DNA of 64,000 nucleotides from Schistosoma mansoni (taxonomy: Eukaryota; Platyhelminthes; Trematoda; Strigeidida; Schistosomatidae). Under the pieces are notes generated by a model. It did not search any database and was not told the origin of the DNA. It saw only the letters and a program-made list of their open reading frames with translations. Below, in pieces: positions 1 through 11,524 of this stretch (its first letter is position 1; every line of letters starts with the position of its first letter). The position numbers and the translations under genes were made by a program. The stretch covers positions 744,001 to 808,000 of the forward strand of contig NW_017386043.1 of assembly GCF_000237925.1 (NCBI RefSeq), given 5' to 3'.

Positions 1-583
1 CTAATTCGCAAGGAACAATGCTAAAGTTTCGTTCTACATAAAATATCACTAGCGCTCATAATTCAGCTGAAGCCTACCATAACATCCCAATCTGGACAAC
101 ATAGTTTCGGAAGTAAAAAGGGATGTGGGTGCTAATGGGCCCAGCAAGTTTGAAGCTTGTTACCAAAGCAGATGACGATATGAATTTGATGCTCTAACCT
201 TCGTCACCAGCTTACGACTACGACACTTCAAGTAGAAAATGATAAAACAAACAAGGAGATGAATAAGATAGCAGTTCCTTAAAGTCAGTGTGTCGTCAGA
301 AAAAGCCTTATTCTATAAAATTGTCTTCGTGAAGAACACCTTCTACGATGTGGAAATGAAAGCATAAGCAACAATAGACTTGACACAATAACCTTGTAGC
401 AACGACCAACATAACGACAATGACATAAGCAAATTTTTGATTGGACAAAGTCAACACTGAATTCTAATTGGGTGGTATGAAAATCATGTTACATCGTGGT
501 CAGGTAATTATTATAGCGGTCAACTGAGAAGCAGCGATGTGCGTTCTCGTCTCCGTGTGGCAAGTTTGACTGCGGAATTGGTC
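1..583. other. 5' flank of the histone H1 gene, no other gene seen
   Basis: AT-rich sequence without a coding region I can support. A weak TATA-like TTATAG sits at 511-516, about 70 bases before the H1 start codon. An ATG at 537-539 opens an 11-codon out-of-frame reading frame that would be a small upstream ORF if transcription starts before it. Confidence 0.5.
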
Positions 584-1093
584 ATGAGCGTTACGGTGTC
601 TGTCCCGTTGAAGAAGGCGAAGTCGTCTAAATCTAAGACGCCAGCTAGTCACCCGCCAGTGATCAACATGATTACAGCGGCAATTTTGGCAGTTAAGGAT
701 CGTAAGGGCAGTTCACTCGCTACTATCAAGAAATACATAGCCGCGAATTACAAGTTTGATGTTGAAAAGCAGGCAGCACATATTCGCCGTGGCATCGTGC
801 ATGGTGTTGAGAAAGGTGCTCTTATACGAGTTGGGAATAAGGGAAAGGGCGCATCTGGTAGCTTCAAAGTAGCCGAAAAAAAAGTTGTTGACGCCAAACC
901 CAAGGTTGCTAAACCGAAAACTAAAGTGCCTTCTGCTGTTAAACCCAAATCAACTCCCAAGAAACCTAAGGAAAAGAAGGTCACTAAACCGAAAGTTAAG
1001 ACTCCGAAGAAGCCTAAAGCTGCCGTGATGAAGAAGCCAGCATCTAAGAAGCCGAAGACTGCGGCTAAAAAGGTGGCACCAAAGAAGAAGTAA
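584..1093 (+). CDS. Linker histone H1, single exon
   Basis: Encodes a 169-residue linker histone, which binds nucleosomes at the DNA entry and exit and compacts chromatin in the nucleus. Residues about 22-95 form the winged-helix H15 globular domain, seen as the PPVINMITAAI start, the GSSLATIKKYI helix and the GASGSFKV wing. The C-terminal third is almost only Lys, Pro, Ala, Val and Thr, with KPK and TPKK repeats, ending in KKK. The frame is open upstream to a GTG at 539, but the first ATG in frame is at 584 and gives the expected short N-terminal tail, so I chose it. The gene has no intron and is followed by a histone stem-loop 52 bases after the stop, so it should be a replication-dependent, S-phase gene. 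No core-histone gene is seen nearby. Confidence 0.95.
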   Translation: MSVTVSVPLKKAKSSKSKTPASHPPVINMITAAILAVKDRKGSSLATIKKYIAANYKFDVEKQAAHIRRGIVHGVEKGALIRVGNKGKGASGSFKVAEKKVVDAKPKVAKPKTKVPSAVKPKSTPKKPKEKKVTKPKVKTPKKPKAAVMKKPASKKPKTAAKKVAPKKK

Positions 1094-1145
1094 AGTGGTT
1101 TGATGGTGCCTGTATAGGTGCTGCTACTACGGAGAACGTGACAAC

Positions 1146-1161
1146 GGCCCTTTTCAGGGCC
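1146..1161 (+). promoter_or_regulatory. Histone mRNA 3' stem-loop
   Basis: GGCCCTTTTCAGGGCC is a perfect 6-bp stem with the TTTC tetraloop of metazoan replication-dependent histone mRNAs. It is the site bound by SLBP that replaces a poly(A) tail. It lies 52 bases after the H1 stop codon on the same strand, and a CACCAA sequence follows closely, as is usual for these elements. Confidence 0.95.
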
Positions 1162-1959
1162 AATCACCAATTGGTTTTTATTTTCGTTAGTTTGTTTATC
1201 ATTATGTGTGCTATGATGGCCTACATGACGACGTGGTATGTCAGATGGATGTGTTGTCTGTCACCTGATGGAATAACGGGTTTCTCAACTGCAAAGTCGG
1301 TACGTAGTCATAAGTATGGTGTGTAGTAGTCGCTGGCAGGAATAGATCGGTTGGTTAGAGTTAGCGCGCTAAGTTCGTGACAGACTTATAAACTACGTGT
1401 CATCACATCCCGCTTATTTTTTCCGTCCTAAAAACATTCGGTCTGAATGTGGTCGCTAAACCAACTCTAAATTACGAGATTCGTAGGGGACATGCATGCT
1501 TTTAGAAAGTATTGTCTGGAATTCGGTTTTTGGTGCAATGTTTGGGGTTAGGAATTTGGATTTGTCCCTTGAAAACATCCGGTCACTCGGGACATTTTAA
1601 TGGTTACAAGGATCAAAGCCATGAGTATCTTCAAGATGATATGACAATGGGGATGTAAATTAATGGGTGTTAATTATTTAAGGGATGATAATTAGGCGCG
1701 GTTATTGTGCTCACCTGCGGAGACTGAATGTTTTTCCCAAGTCGGTCAGTCAGCTACAACACAAGTATGCATCCATCCACCAGATTCATAGAAGTGGTTA
1801 ATTCAGTGGTGGTAATATACAAAATATTTATATTAGGATATGGTATAGGACACATATGTGGAGCAGTTTTGAAAGAAGATGAGTGTATGCACCTGCACCA
1901 TATTTTACTAATGAGAGTAGGATTTTCCGAATAACAAAAAGAACCGTTAGTGAGGAAAT
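1162..1959. other. Intergenic, nothing recognised
   Basis: Short open frames here (for example 1728-1934) match no family I know and have no splice or repeat context. I see no gene or repeat. Confidence 0.5.
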
Positions 1960-4142
1960 CTTGAAGAATGGAAACAAATAAGAGTCAGGTTAACAAACTG
2001 AGGTCACACGAAGCTCTGGAAACGATTGAAGATATACAAACGGCTGTGGAAACAGCAGGGTGATGAATAACCAGTGGGTCATCGCACTGATAGACTCTTG
2101 TAAACTCATCCCATCAGGTCCCGAACACGATGAAGGACGAAAACAAATAGGATCTAGGTTGATCAAAAGTCTGAGGAACGATCGTTAGCAGAGGTGGTTA
2201 ACGAAAGCGAAAGGGACGGAAGAGACAGCAGTTGTAGATAACACAAGATAGCTTTTCAGACTAGTAAGAGAAACGGGAATCACGAAGTCGAGTGTGAGTG
2301 AGACAACACGCCAGTTTTCACGGTTAGGTTGACTAATATTTTAGCTAACATCTAGGAGTTGGATGTAATCACATCTGACCGGTCGCAATCACTGATCGTC
2401 CCATTATATAAGAAGTTCAAAATCGTCCTGTGATAACCATGGAGGGATTAGTTAAACTAATATAACATCTAAAATACTAGTCTCAATAATTATCGGGCAC
2501 CTAACTAAGACTCGTGAACTGCAAACACGAGAAAATCAGACTGGCTTCAGACCTGGTTGCGGCTACATCGACCACATATTAACCATTCGTCAAATTTTAG
2601 AGTATGCTTAGACATGCTTACTGTCGTCCGACCATGATAGGTTTTCTTGTCTTCAAAGCTACATTTGACTCTGTTGACCGAGAGGTTCTGTGACAGTGTC
2701 TGTCATTGAAAGGTGTACCTCAGAAGTAGATAAACCTTGTGAAGGCTTTTTACTCGAACACTACCAGTCGAGTCAGAGCTTATGTCGAACTGTCATTTGA
2801 TTTTCCAACTTCAAGTGGTGTCCGGCAAGGCTGTCCACTATCTCCATTTTTGTTTAATTCCATCTTAGACCTACTGTTGGAAATGGCACTCTTATCGACT
2901 TAATTTTCAGGAATTGATCTCCTACCAGTATGTCCACTTATCGACTTAGAATACGCAGATGATACAGTTCTATTTGGTGAAGACGCTGATAGAATGCAAC
3001 AATGCCAGGATATTTGAGATGCGTTTCTCCCCCTCTAAAGGTAAATTATCGCTCCAGGACTGGCCTGCGTCAACACCTGAACTAAGGATGGGGAGTGAAG
3101 TAGTCGAACACGTGGACAATTCTGCATAACTTGGAAGCCTGACCAGCCCTAATGGGTTGGTGTCTGACGAAATCTCTGCACAGATTCAAAAAGCTCGTCT
3201 GGCTTTTGCCAATTTACGTCACCTATGGCGAAGACGAGATATCCGTCTATCAATTAAGAGACGAGTATACTGCACAACAGTTTGCTCTGTTCTGCTTTAC
3301 GGCTGCGAAACCTGGCCATTAAGAGTAGAAGATACTCGTAAGTTACTAGTATTTGACCACAGATGCATTAGAAACATTTCACACATCTGCTGGGATCACC
3401 AGGTAAGTAATGGAGAGGTTAGATTCAGGGAATTAGACAATGATAGTAAACCAGTTGATGACCCGATCTTCCTATTTTGGAGAAAATTTTATCCGTTTTG
3501 GGGAAGCCGCTATATAAAATTTTGGGGATATGCCACAAAAACCCCGAAACTTCCCAGATCTGAGGAAATTTTCCAAAACGTTGGGGAAGACCATTGGAAT
3601 TTGGAGAAAACGCCAAGATAGGCAGATTGGGGAGGTTGTAAATCTACATCGACTGAGGTAGTTTGACCACGTGTTATGTATGTCTGAACACCGATTATCA
3701 CAGCACGCAATTCTGATTAGTGTTGGAGACAGATAGAAGAAAGTTGGCGGAGGCCAAACCAAAACGTGGCACCAGTCCATAAAGTCACTAATTTATAGTC
3801 TCTGTCATGTTGGTAGATGCAGACTACTTGGTTAGGGTCCGCGCGACTATCTTAACCAGTGGTTGGATACTCTGTGTGACATGGTTCAGAATCGATCACA
3901 ATGGTGTAGGTGTATACACTCTTTGTTTTCCCTTAAACCGTAAGATTAAAATTACTTCATACCTTTGTTTCTACGAGCTAATTCCTTCTCCCTGTATTAT
4001 GTCCTCATATGAAATCTTTTCCTACTACCATTGAAGTAACTGCTTCTATGAAAATGGTGTTCATCTTGTTGTGCTAATGAGGTGTGGCAGCTTAGACTGA
4101 TGCATATATGTGCCTGATCCGGCGTTGTAGCTGACTGACTGA
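1960..4142 (+). mobile_element. RTE-clade LINE, dead copy 1
   Basis: 5'-truncated non-LTR retrotransposon. Conceptual translation gives reverse-transcriptase blocks: RQGCPLSPF near 2825, EYADDTVLFGED near 2949 (YADD active site), then the RTE C-terminal region with YLGSLxS, RHLWRRRDIRLS and LLYGCETWPL at 3120-3330 and a QTKTWHQ block near 3755. The longest open piece is 3157-3621. It has several stops and frame changes and carries a 170-bp insertion (3462-3631). The 3' end is a short (CTGA)n tail. Its 5' boundary is uncertain because the first 70 bases are poorly conserved. A sister copy lies at 33775-36420. Confidence 0.9.
3462..3631. mobile_element. 170-bp inverted-repeat (MITE-like) insertion in RTE copy 1
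   Basis: Interrupts the RTE C-terminal region between the codons for SKPVDD and EVVNLHRLR. It starts CCCGATCTTCCTAT and its end, read on the other strand, starts CCCAATCTGCCTAT. The terminal inverted repeats are about 22 bp with five mismatches. The RTE reads continuously if the insertion and one copy of a 2-bp GA duplication are taken out. It has no coding capacity of its own. It is called from structure only, and the superfamily is not identified. Confidence 0.7.
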
Positions 4143-5747
4143 GGATCGGAATGTCATTCTTACTCTGTATACCTTGGGTTGTTTGCAAAATCATCGGTAT
4201 TCTAAATAGCTACCTAAAATAATTCATATCCCTCAGAACTCATAATCGAACAAGGCTGTAATTTTAGGAAGCAGTCAATTTATTTTCGCCCTTCCACTTG
4301 ATTAATGTCCTAATTTTATTTTATTGGAAGACAAAGGAATCCATTTATGTCAGTTCTTAATACCTCTATCTACTTTACAACATAACAACATGACAACTTT
4401 ACTGTCACTTATTACTTTACATTTTGAATGATGGTAATATGGATCAGTGTTTTTGTTACGTTTTTATTAGCTTCCATCAACTATCTATAACTGTTGCTCG
4501 GAAATGTCTCACACATTCACCCACTGTAGGCATTATGTCGTTCGTGTGATTCATGTCTTAGTTGGTTGTAATTGAGTTTGACGTTTGTCATTATTAAGAA
4601 ATCAGGGTAGATTGTGAAGTCCATAGGACTCAGTTGAGTCGTTAAAACCACATACGCACATATATTTGGTGCCCCCTTGTACCAATATTTATGTGTTCAA
4701 ATAAAATAAATAAAATTCACTTACCGCTATCTATCTTTACCGATGGATTCGCGTAATCAAAGCTGTACTCATGACTTTTATCAAACTGGGTCTTCTCATT
4801 AGTAGACCTGAATGTAAGTATGAGGTATTTGTATCCTATTTTTCCTTTTAAAAGTGGTACGTGACAGTCGCATGAAAATTTATTTCGTGTATATTATTGT
4901 GGGTCATGGACTTCATATGAATATTCATACATAAAAGTTCAGATTCAGATACTATGTTTAAATTGACGGTAGCAGCTCAGTTTCTAAGTAATAAATAAAA
5001 TATGTATGTGGGATTAAGTGTACTGCAGTCTGTTTTAAAGAAAACTATACCTAGAATTTTTTAGGTCCCGATTACTTTGTCAACAAATGACATGAACATG
5101 TTAATTAAAAATTATGTTGCACTGATAAACTTTCAGTTTTATATTTTTGTTTTCATATTCATTATCCAGTCTCCGATTAATCAGGTCGTTATGGACGCCT
5201 TTCGATGAGAATGAGCACAATATTGTTTTTTTACTTTCCAAAAACCCATCGTAGTAAGTATAACTTAATCAACTGGTCACACTTCAGTTAAAAGATAATT
5301 TTTCTCCTATAAGAGAATCTCATAAGTCTGCATCCTAATAATATAACGAGTGATTTAAATTCATAGCAGCAGATACTATAAGTGTTGATATTTCCAGACT
5401 GGTCTATAATCAATGAATTTTAGGTTTAGAAAAAACAACTACAAAAATTTAGACTTATAGGATGCGTTTTAAAACGCATTACTGTGTTATTATGAAGTAA
5501 AATGTAATAATAGGTTATGTTTATGCCTTTTAGTTAATAGTATTCTCACTATTAGAAGTATTTTTGAGGTAACTTTCGTTATAAAATGACGTTAGAAGGA
5601 GAATTATTGAAACCTTTTTAGCCCTAAATCTGAGTCCATTTTCATCGTGTAGCTGTAAATAATCCCTCAAAATCAATAGCTTTTTAAGTGTTCGACATTG
5701 GATGCTGACCACATTAGTTTTAGTGGACTCGTTTAGCTGAAGGCGAT
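4143..5747. other. AT-rich intergenic DNA
   Basis: No gene seen. Apart from the repeat tail at 4640-4712 I recognise nothing. Confidence 0.5.
4640..4712 (+). repeat. 3' tail of a dispersed repeat (family C)
   Basis: The segment around TTTGGTGCCCCCTTGTACC followed by AAATAAAATAAATAAA recurs at 20088-20152 and, diverged, at 21845-21906. Different 5' extents with one shared 3' end ending in A-rich repeats suggest 5'-truncated copies of a non-LTR retroelement. Confidence 0.65.
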
Positions 5748-7140
5748 TGAAATATACATGTCGTCAATCCTCGTATATAATTATCGACCTAACTCGCGTT
5801 AGTAAATAAACGGAATTAAATAAGTCAAATACGAGAATGGATTTCGAATACGTATATTTCATATAATCGTTGATCCAGACAAACGATCGGAGAAAAGAAG
5901 CGAAGACATGAGAGTGAAGCGAAAAGACGCGCTGTGGAAAAGACATGTGAGGCAACTCCTTTTAACTAAGCGTGAATCAATATTTATAGTCAGCAAAAAT
6001 AAGTTACAGACGTGATGAGTAAGATAGAAAATACACACACGCTTACATAAAAACAGTCAAGGCTAATAAGCTGGTGAGTAACAAGGTCCAAATGTGCTTG
6101 AGGAAAATGAGTAGATTGATCTGTTCACAAACTAGAATAACCTGTGTGCAGCGGTATATTTGTGAACGACAATCAATAGGTCAATTTATGCGTATTTACA
6201 AACCGGAACGGAAGGTCAAAGGTCATGTTTTTAGAAGTGATGGCTCGTTAAGTAGAAGTGTGTATAGAAAAAGACCTTCTGCCTGCCAATATACTCACTT
6301 CTATAGCTTTACACCTATCCAATATAAGAGAAATTTGGTTAGATGCCTCACTAGTAGAGCAAAAAAGATCTGTTCTGTTGATACTTCAAGTCAGGAACTG
6401 GAATTTATCTATAACTCACTGACAGAGATCGGCTACCCTAGTGCGTTCATTAAGAAGTACATGTATAATACAAGGAAGAAGTCGGAGATTTCAACTATTC
6501 GAAAGAAACCTTTATACATGAAATTACCATTCAACGGGGATGTAGCTAGTGATACTGTGAAAGATAGGTTAACGAAAGTTATTAGTAGGACACTCTACGC
6601 AGCCTATCTTGCATTGACTTTCCCGAGTCGACCAGTGATGTCTACTCAAACGAAGGATAAGTTACCTGAGTTGACCTCCTCTATGTGCATTTATAAGTTC
6701 AGCTGCTCCTGTGGAGATAACTATATCGGGCGTACTACTAGGCAACTTAACCAACGAATGAGTGAATATCTACCAGCATGGTTTGGGAAGGGCCAAATAA
6801 AAACAATACGCAGTTCTATCTTGGTACATCTAATTGATAGTGGTCATATTGTAGATAAATTGAAATCATTCCAAGTGATCTAACGTATACCTCCATCATT
6901 TCCCAACAGAGTTCGTTCATGTCTCCTTCATATAGCAGAAGCCATAGGAGTTCGTACATTCCACCCCAATTTATGTGTACAGAAGAAATTCGTAACCCCA
7001 CTATCCCTTCCATGGCCGGACATAACTTGACATTATTATTATTATTTGTAAATTTTATTTTTATTATCTTAATTTTGTTATCACTTGTTTGTAATTTTCT
7101 ACCTCTTTCCGTTTGTATTCTTCACTAAATAATGGTAATT
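5748..7140 (+). mobile_element. Penelope-like element, 3' two-thirds
   Basis: The first 395 bases are shared with 44996-45389, which defines a common element segment rather than host DNA. Downstream is a reading frame ending in a GIY-YIG endonuclease block, which is diagnostic of Penelope-like elements when it follows reverse-transcriptase sequence. An (ATT)n run follows the coding region at about 7033-7047. The reverse-transcriptase core is not present in recognisable form. The outer 3' boundary near 7140 is approximate. Confidence 0.8.
6074..7020 (+). pseudogene. Penelope-like ORF remnant with GIY-YIG endonuclease domain
   Basis: Open from 6074 to 6883 (269 codons, no plausible ATG at its start), then continuing in the same frame after one stop to about 7020. 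From 6686 the protein shows the Cys-rich lead CIYKFSCSCG, then NYIGRTTRQLNQRMSE and PAWF, the standard Penelope GIY-YIG motif. A later conserved block has LCVQKKFVTPLSLPWP, also seen in the copy at 40.9 kb (LCVQKRFVQPLTLPWP). The domain would nick target DNA for target-primed reverse transcription. This copy is incomplete and surely inactive. Confidence 0.8.
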
Positions 7141-7384
7141 GTATAAATTGTGAGAATTGATGAAAAGCGCGGATAGTACCAAAACTAATTACAAAATGTC
7201 TACTTTGACTATTCCCCACAAAACTACAGATTAATGAAAGACTAATTCAATCTAGTTCAGAACTTCGTGTCCGCTCATACTCACTACCACGCTGGATCTT
7301 CAAGAAAATAAGATATATTTCAACAACTTATTTAGAATCAGGTGGTATGTGGTTTGGATTTCATTCATTTTGTAGCATAAAGGA

Positions 7385-8275
7385 ATGCTCATTTAATGTC
7401 ATCAATGTGCGACGACCTCTCGATAAGTCAGACTTAACGGGTTACTGCGTACCATAAGAACCTCCTTAAGGGTGATAGCTTAGAACTCCAAAATGACCTT
7501 GAGAAATTATCTGAATGGTCTCAAACCTGGCAATTGCCAATAAATACTTCCAAGTGTATTGTGATGTATATTGGCCACCAGGGTACAGATACATACACGA
7601 TGAATAATACTGAGCTACCTACTGTCCAGACACACAATGATTTAGGAGTCATCGTTAGTCAAGACTTAAAGACTACTGCACACTGCCGTGCAATAGCCGC
7701 CAAAGGTTTTAGAACTTTATGGTCCATACGCAGGGCTTTTAGTCATCTCGACGCTAAAACGTTTCTGACTTTGTACACAGTGTTCGTACGTCCTAAACTT
7801 GAGTACTGCATACAAGCAGCTAGCCCCTGCCTAAAAAAAGACAGTGAACTCTTGGAAAGGGTTCAGAGAACAGCAACTAATCTGATTCCCGGAATAGCGA
7901 AGCTCCCGTATGGTACGAGACTGATCAAGCTAAACCTATTCCCACTGTCATATCGAAGAATCGGAGGCGACTTGATTACAGTTTTCAAATTGCTTAGTGA
8001 TAAATTTGCACCTGATATACCCTCATTCTTCTTGCCTCCCAAAACAGAAAATTTATGAGGACACTCCAAAAAAGTTCACAAGCCCAGAACGAATTACTTG
8101 TCAGCTAACTACCGACTTTCCCATCGAATCATCAACGAGTGGAATTCATTACCTCAGCACGTGGTTGAGGCTCCATCCGTCGACTGTTTCAAAAGAAAGC
8201 TGGATCAACTGAGAGACCATCATTGCCAGGACTAACACAGGCCATCAAGCCTCCTGTCCTTTCCAAACTGAAACT
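7385..8275 (+). pseudogene. CR1/Jockey-group LINE, 3' end of the reverse-transcriptase ORF
   Basis: Translation from about 7440 gives the end of the reverse transcriptase (LSEWSQTWQLPINTSKC), then the long open piece 7534-8058 with DLGVIVSQDLKTTAHC, LYTVFVRPKLEYC and LKKDSELLERVQR. These are typical of CR1-like elements such as the schistosome SR1 group. A frame change near 8050 leads into YLSANYRLSHRIINEWNS and LPQHVVEAPSVDCFKRKLD, the usual CR1 C-terminus, ending with a stop near 8236. A short ACTGAA repeat follows, as CR1 tails do. The copy is strongly 5' truncated. Confidence 0.88.
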
Positions 8276-9628
8276 GAAATACATTTGAAAGTTGCTCATT
8301 AGTTCGGTGGATGCGTTATGATAATAATGTATTTAGATGGGATTCTCATTTTAAAAAATCTCATAGTTATTTATTATAATCCGTTTCCTCATTTTGTCAG
8401 TTATCACATATTCATTTCTAGATTTGAATTTTCATTAAGACTACTTAGTCATTTGACCTTTGTAAATATTCGTGACCCTAACAAATTGATGTAAAGATAT
8501 CTTTGTACTGTTTTACACATGTGAGATAAGACCATACCACATGGTTGATGACTCATACTGTTATCGTGTTTTAAACTGTATTTCTTTGACTCCTCGTTCT
8601 TTGTGGTTTGACTGAGAGATGGCAACTGATAAACGAATTGACCCAAGTTTTAGACATGATAATAACTCTATACACCCAAGTACACTAAATGATTCAGGGC
8701 ATGCTCATATGCGCAACCATAAGGGTTGTAAAACAAAGAAAAATTATTCATTCGTTCGGATGATAGGTTAATATTCAGTAACATGAACATTTTTTGGACC
8801 ATGCCAACGACTAAGGAAAATATTTTGTGTAGATCATAGTCATAAAGAGGAAAAATTAGAAATCTTTCAGTAAACTAGAGACTCGAGGATAATAATAAAT
8901 TTAAAGTAACCTGTGCGTTGCTGACTAGAATTAAAAAGAAAATTCAGTGAATAAAATTTTTTTTTAACAAAATCACTTGCTTAAGCTGTACATTTGTATC
9001 TATAATTGTTTGATAAATATATCGGTCTATGGAAACATAGGACAGATTACACTACTAAGTGATCCGGAATTTTAAAAATCAAAAGAAGATTGCGTTGTGT
9101 TATAAATTTGACCTTATGTGGATTATCTAATCGTTGTTTGATCACTATAACTTGATGTTTGTTCTGGAGGCACTATTTGTTTGGTTAGTATTAAAATCAG
9201 TAAATGGAGTTGTAAATGAAAACAGAATTTGAATAAATGCAACAAGAGAATTAATGGAATTTGTGAATTTTGATTGAAGATATTTGAGTGCAGTGAATTA
9301 AGAATTCTAAGACTCTATTTAATTTAAAAGTGAAAAATGGACGAAACAGAAAGAAAAAAAATAGTATAAAGGAGATTAAAACCAGATCAATGACAGAACA
9401 AAATATTTCTAGAAATGTTTACCTAAAGGTTCAGCAATCCAAAATATATACCTTGCGTCAAATTAAATTGGCACATCATGATTTCATACTTTGGGATTTG
9501 GTCATTAACCTTCATTTTGACGTAATTCCAAACTTTATATTTAAATAAATTTACTCATTTAATTTATTTGATCCACTAGTATTAACATGATCCTACAAAT
9601 CCTATTTATAAACTTGCGTAGTGATAAA
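8276..9628. other. AT-rich intergenic DNA
   Basis: No gene recognised. The only structure is a diverged repeat at 8925-9050. The open frame 9330-9548 looks like chance. Confidence 0.5.
8925..9050 (+). repeat. Dispersed repeat D, copy 1
   Basis: A stretch centred on GCTTAAGCTGTACATTTGT is similar, by eye about three quarters identical with small gaps, to 40495-40612 in the same orientation. Neither copy shows coding sequence or clear ends. Family unknown. Confidence 0.5.
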
Positions 9629-9633
9629 CATAT

Positions 9634-9799
9634 TGTGGTGTTTAAATAAATCAATGACTTCTTCGTATTGATGACTGTTGTAATTTTGAATTCCAAATAC
9701 AATACATTCGTTCGGGCTCATCTAATACTTCTTGATTACATTGCGTTATTCCGGGGATTACTAGTTTATACTACAATTCAAATACTTCTAATTATCATA
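9634..9799 (+). repeat. 5' LTR
   Basis: Begins TGTGGTGTTTAAATAAATC and ends TTATCATA. It is identical to 11525-11690. The sequence just inside it (TTGGCGTCGCGA) is in primer-binding-site position. Confidence 0.85.
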
Positions 9800-9822
9800 T
9801 TGGCGTCGCGATTGAGCCTGTA

Positions 9823-11319
9823 ATGGAACGGTTGGATATAAATTCAGGTTTTAATGCTTTTGAGGAGTACATGGAGAGGTTCGAAATCTGGGCTATGACC
9901 AAGGAAGACGATGAGGATTTTAATATTGTGGCCCATTTCCTTACATTCATCGGGAAAGAAGCATACAGCCTTATAAAGATTTTGGCACTTCCAGACAAAC
10001 CGATTTCACTCCCCTATGCAACTCTCAAGCAACTTCTGTTGGATCATGTAATGTATACAAATTCCGAATGCGGTAAGAAAGGAAAATCCGATAAAATGAC
10101 TCGTCAGAACATCAGGAATTCCACTTATTCAAACAGTCGTCGTAGTTCGATGCGTAATCAAATTTATTCAGACAATACTTCATTGAGTTGTGAAACAGTC
10201 CATGATGATGAGCACGAGTTTAGTAAATGCTTGTTCTGCGGCAAGTTTCACCCATGTAATTCATGTATATTTCGTAATTCTAAATGCTTTAAATGTGGTA
10301 TAACTGGACATATTCAGTCAGTTTGTAATACCATGGTTCATTCCGCTGAAAGTAATGCTAAGATGGATGCTTCTAATGATCAGTTATCTTTATCTAGAAG
10401 AGGTATAACGTTATATAACAGTCCAGAGTTGAATGAAACCCAGAGTCATTGGGAGGCGAAAATTCTCAACCAATCAACTTATCAGATTTCTCATGTTATT
10501 GTGCCAGATATGGTTTGTCGTAATAATTCACATACTTCTGATGTAATTTCTTACAACTCTGAGAATAGAATGTTAGATGAGTCAAATCATGATCAAAAAC
10601 CAAATTCAGTCATGGTAGATGTTGAATTCCCTGATGATCCATTACCTAATGAAACTCTTAATCAATTTGAGGAAAATATTTCAGAAGAATCGGATTCTGA
10701 TATCATATCAAGTGTCAGTGGTCCTCATAATGAATTTATCTCTAATGATATTCCTAATGAATGTGAAAAATATGTTTCTTATGAGTTGAATTCTAGTCAT
10801 ATTTCTGATGTTATTGTGTCATATGTTGGATACTCTCACGAACAATGCATGTTGAATAGAATCCCTAGTCAGGGGTATAATGATACAGAGGGGATAGCAA
10901 AATTTTCCGAAGCAACCAGAGAACCAGTTTGCCCAGAAGTGAAGTTTGCACAGACAGAGAATCCAAATCAAGTCCAAGATTATCCTAATGAATATGAGGC
11001 AGATGAATGTTTTCTATTCGATTGTTTCGCAGGTAAATCAAGCCTAGTTAAATCACATGTGTTAATTACATATATCAATGCATATCCATCTGTGTATTCT
11101 AATATGAATAACAAAAAGAATATGTATCATGATTTTTATTCAAGTCAAAGTCACATGATGGAATACCTCGAATTATATATCAGTGTTTATTCCCAAATAC
11201 TCATATACAGTAGTCGATGCGTGAGATTTGAGAAGATACTGCAAATTGGAAATGTCATATTGGCTAAAACATTGCGACATAAGGACCCAACATTATTTCG
11301 TGGGGGAGGATATTGTTGA
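9823..11319 (+). CDS. Gag-like protein of the LTR element
   Basis: A 498-residue ORF starting at an ATG 23 bases inside the 5' LTR. The N-terminal 80 residues resemble Gypsy-type Gag of flatworm elements (FERFEIW-like start, AHFLTFIGKEAYSL, ISLPYATLKQLLLDHV). Cysteine-rich zinc motifs follow at residues 136-148 and 155-168, the second a classical CX2CX4HX4C knuckle. The remainder is acidic and Asn/Ser-rich without a known domain. No polymerase region follows before the 3' LTR. Confidence 0.8.
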   Translation: MERLDINSGFNAFEEYMERFEIWAMTKEDDEDFNIVAHFLTFIGKEAYSLIKILALPDKPISLPYATLKQLLLDHVMYTNSECGKKGKSDKMTRQNIRNSTYSNSRRSSMRNQIYSDNTSLSCETVHDDEHEFSKCLFCGKFHPCNSCIFRNSKCFKCGITGHIQSVCNTMVHSAESNAKMDASNDQLSLSRRGITLYNSPELNETQSHWEAKILNQSTYQISHVIVPDMVCRNNSHTSDVISYNSENRMLDESNHDQKPNSVMVDVEFPDDPLPNETLNQFEENISEESDSDIISSVSGPHNEFISNDIPNECEKYVSYELNSSHISDVIVSYVGYSHEQCMLNRIPSQGYNDTEGIAKFSEATREPVCPEVKFAQTENPNQVQDYPNEYEADECFLFDCFAGKSSLVKSHVLITYINAYPSVYSNMNNKKNMYHDFYSSQSHMMEYLELYISVYSQILIYSSRCVRFEKILQIGNVILAKTLRHKDPTLFRGGGYC

Positions 11320-11524
11320 AAAGTATATGATGCAAATTCTAAATATCAGTGGTTTCACTACACAATCGACATGCTGATTGTATGCAATTCTAGAACCCAG
11401 GTGAGTCTGTTCCAATTTCCGTTGTTAATTCTAATACTAATGAGTGCATTCTAGATAATACAGAGTGTACATTCAATACACCATCGGACAGATACACCTA
11501 CACTTCAATTCGAGCTGTGGCGGA

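Noticed and set aside
748-1170. 140-codon open frame antisense to histone H1
   Set aside because: Shadow of the lysine-rich H1 reading frame; its Phe/Leu-rich composition is what the complement of Lys codons gives.
3157-3621. A 154-residue standalone protein
   Set aside because: Its first part is RTE sequence and its end is read from the 170-bp insertion; it is not a separate gene.
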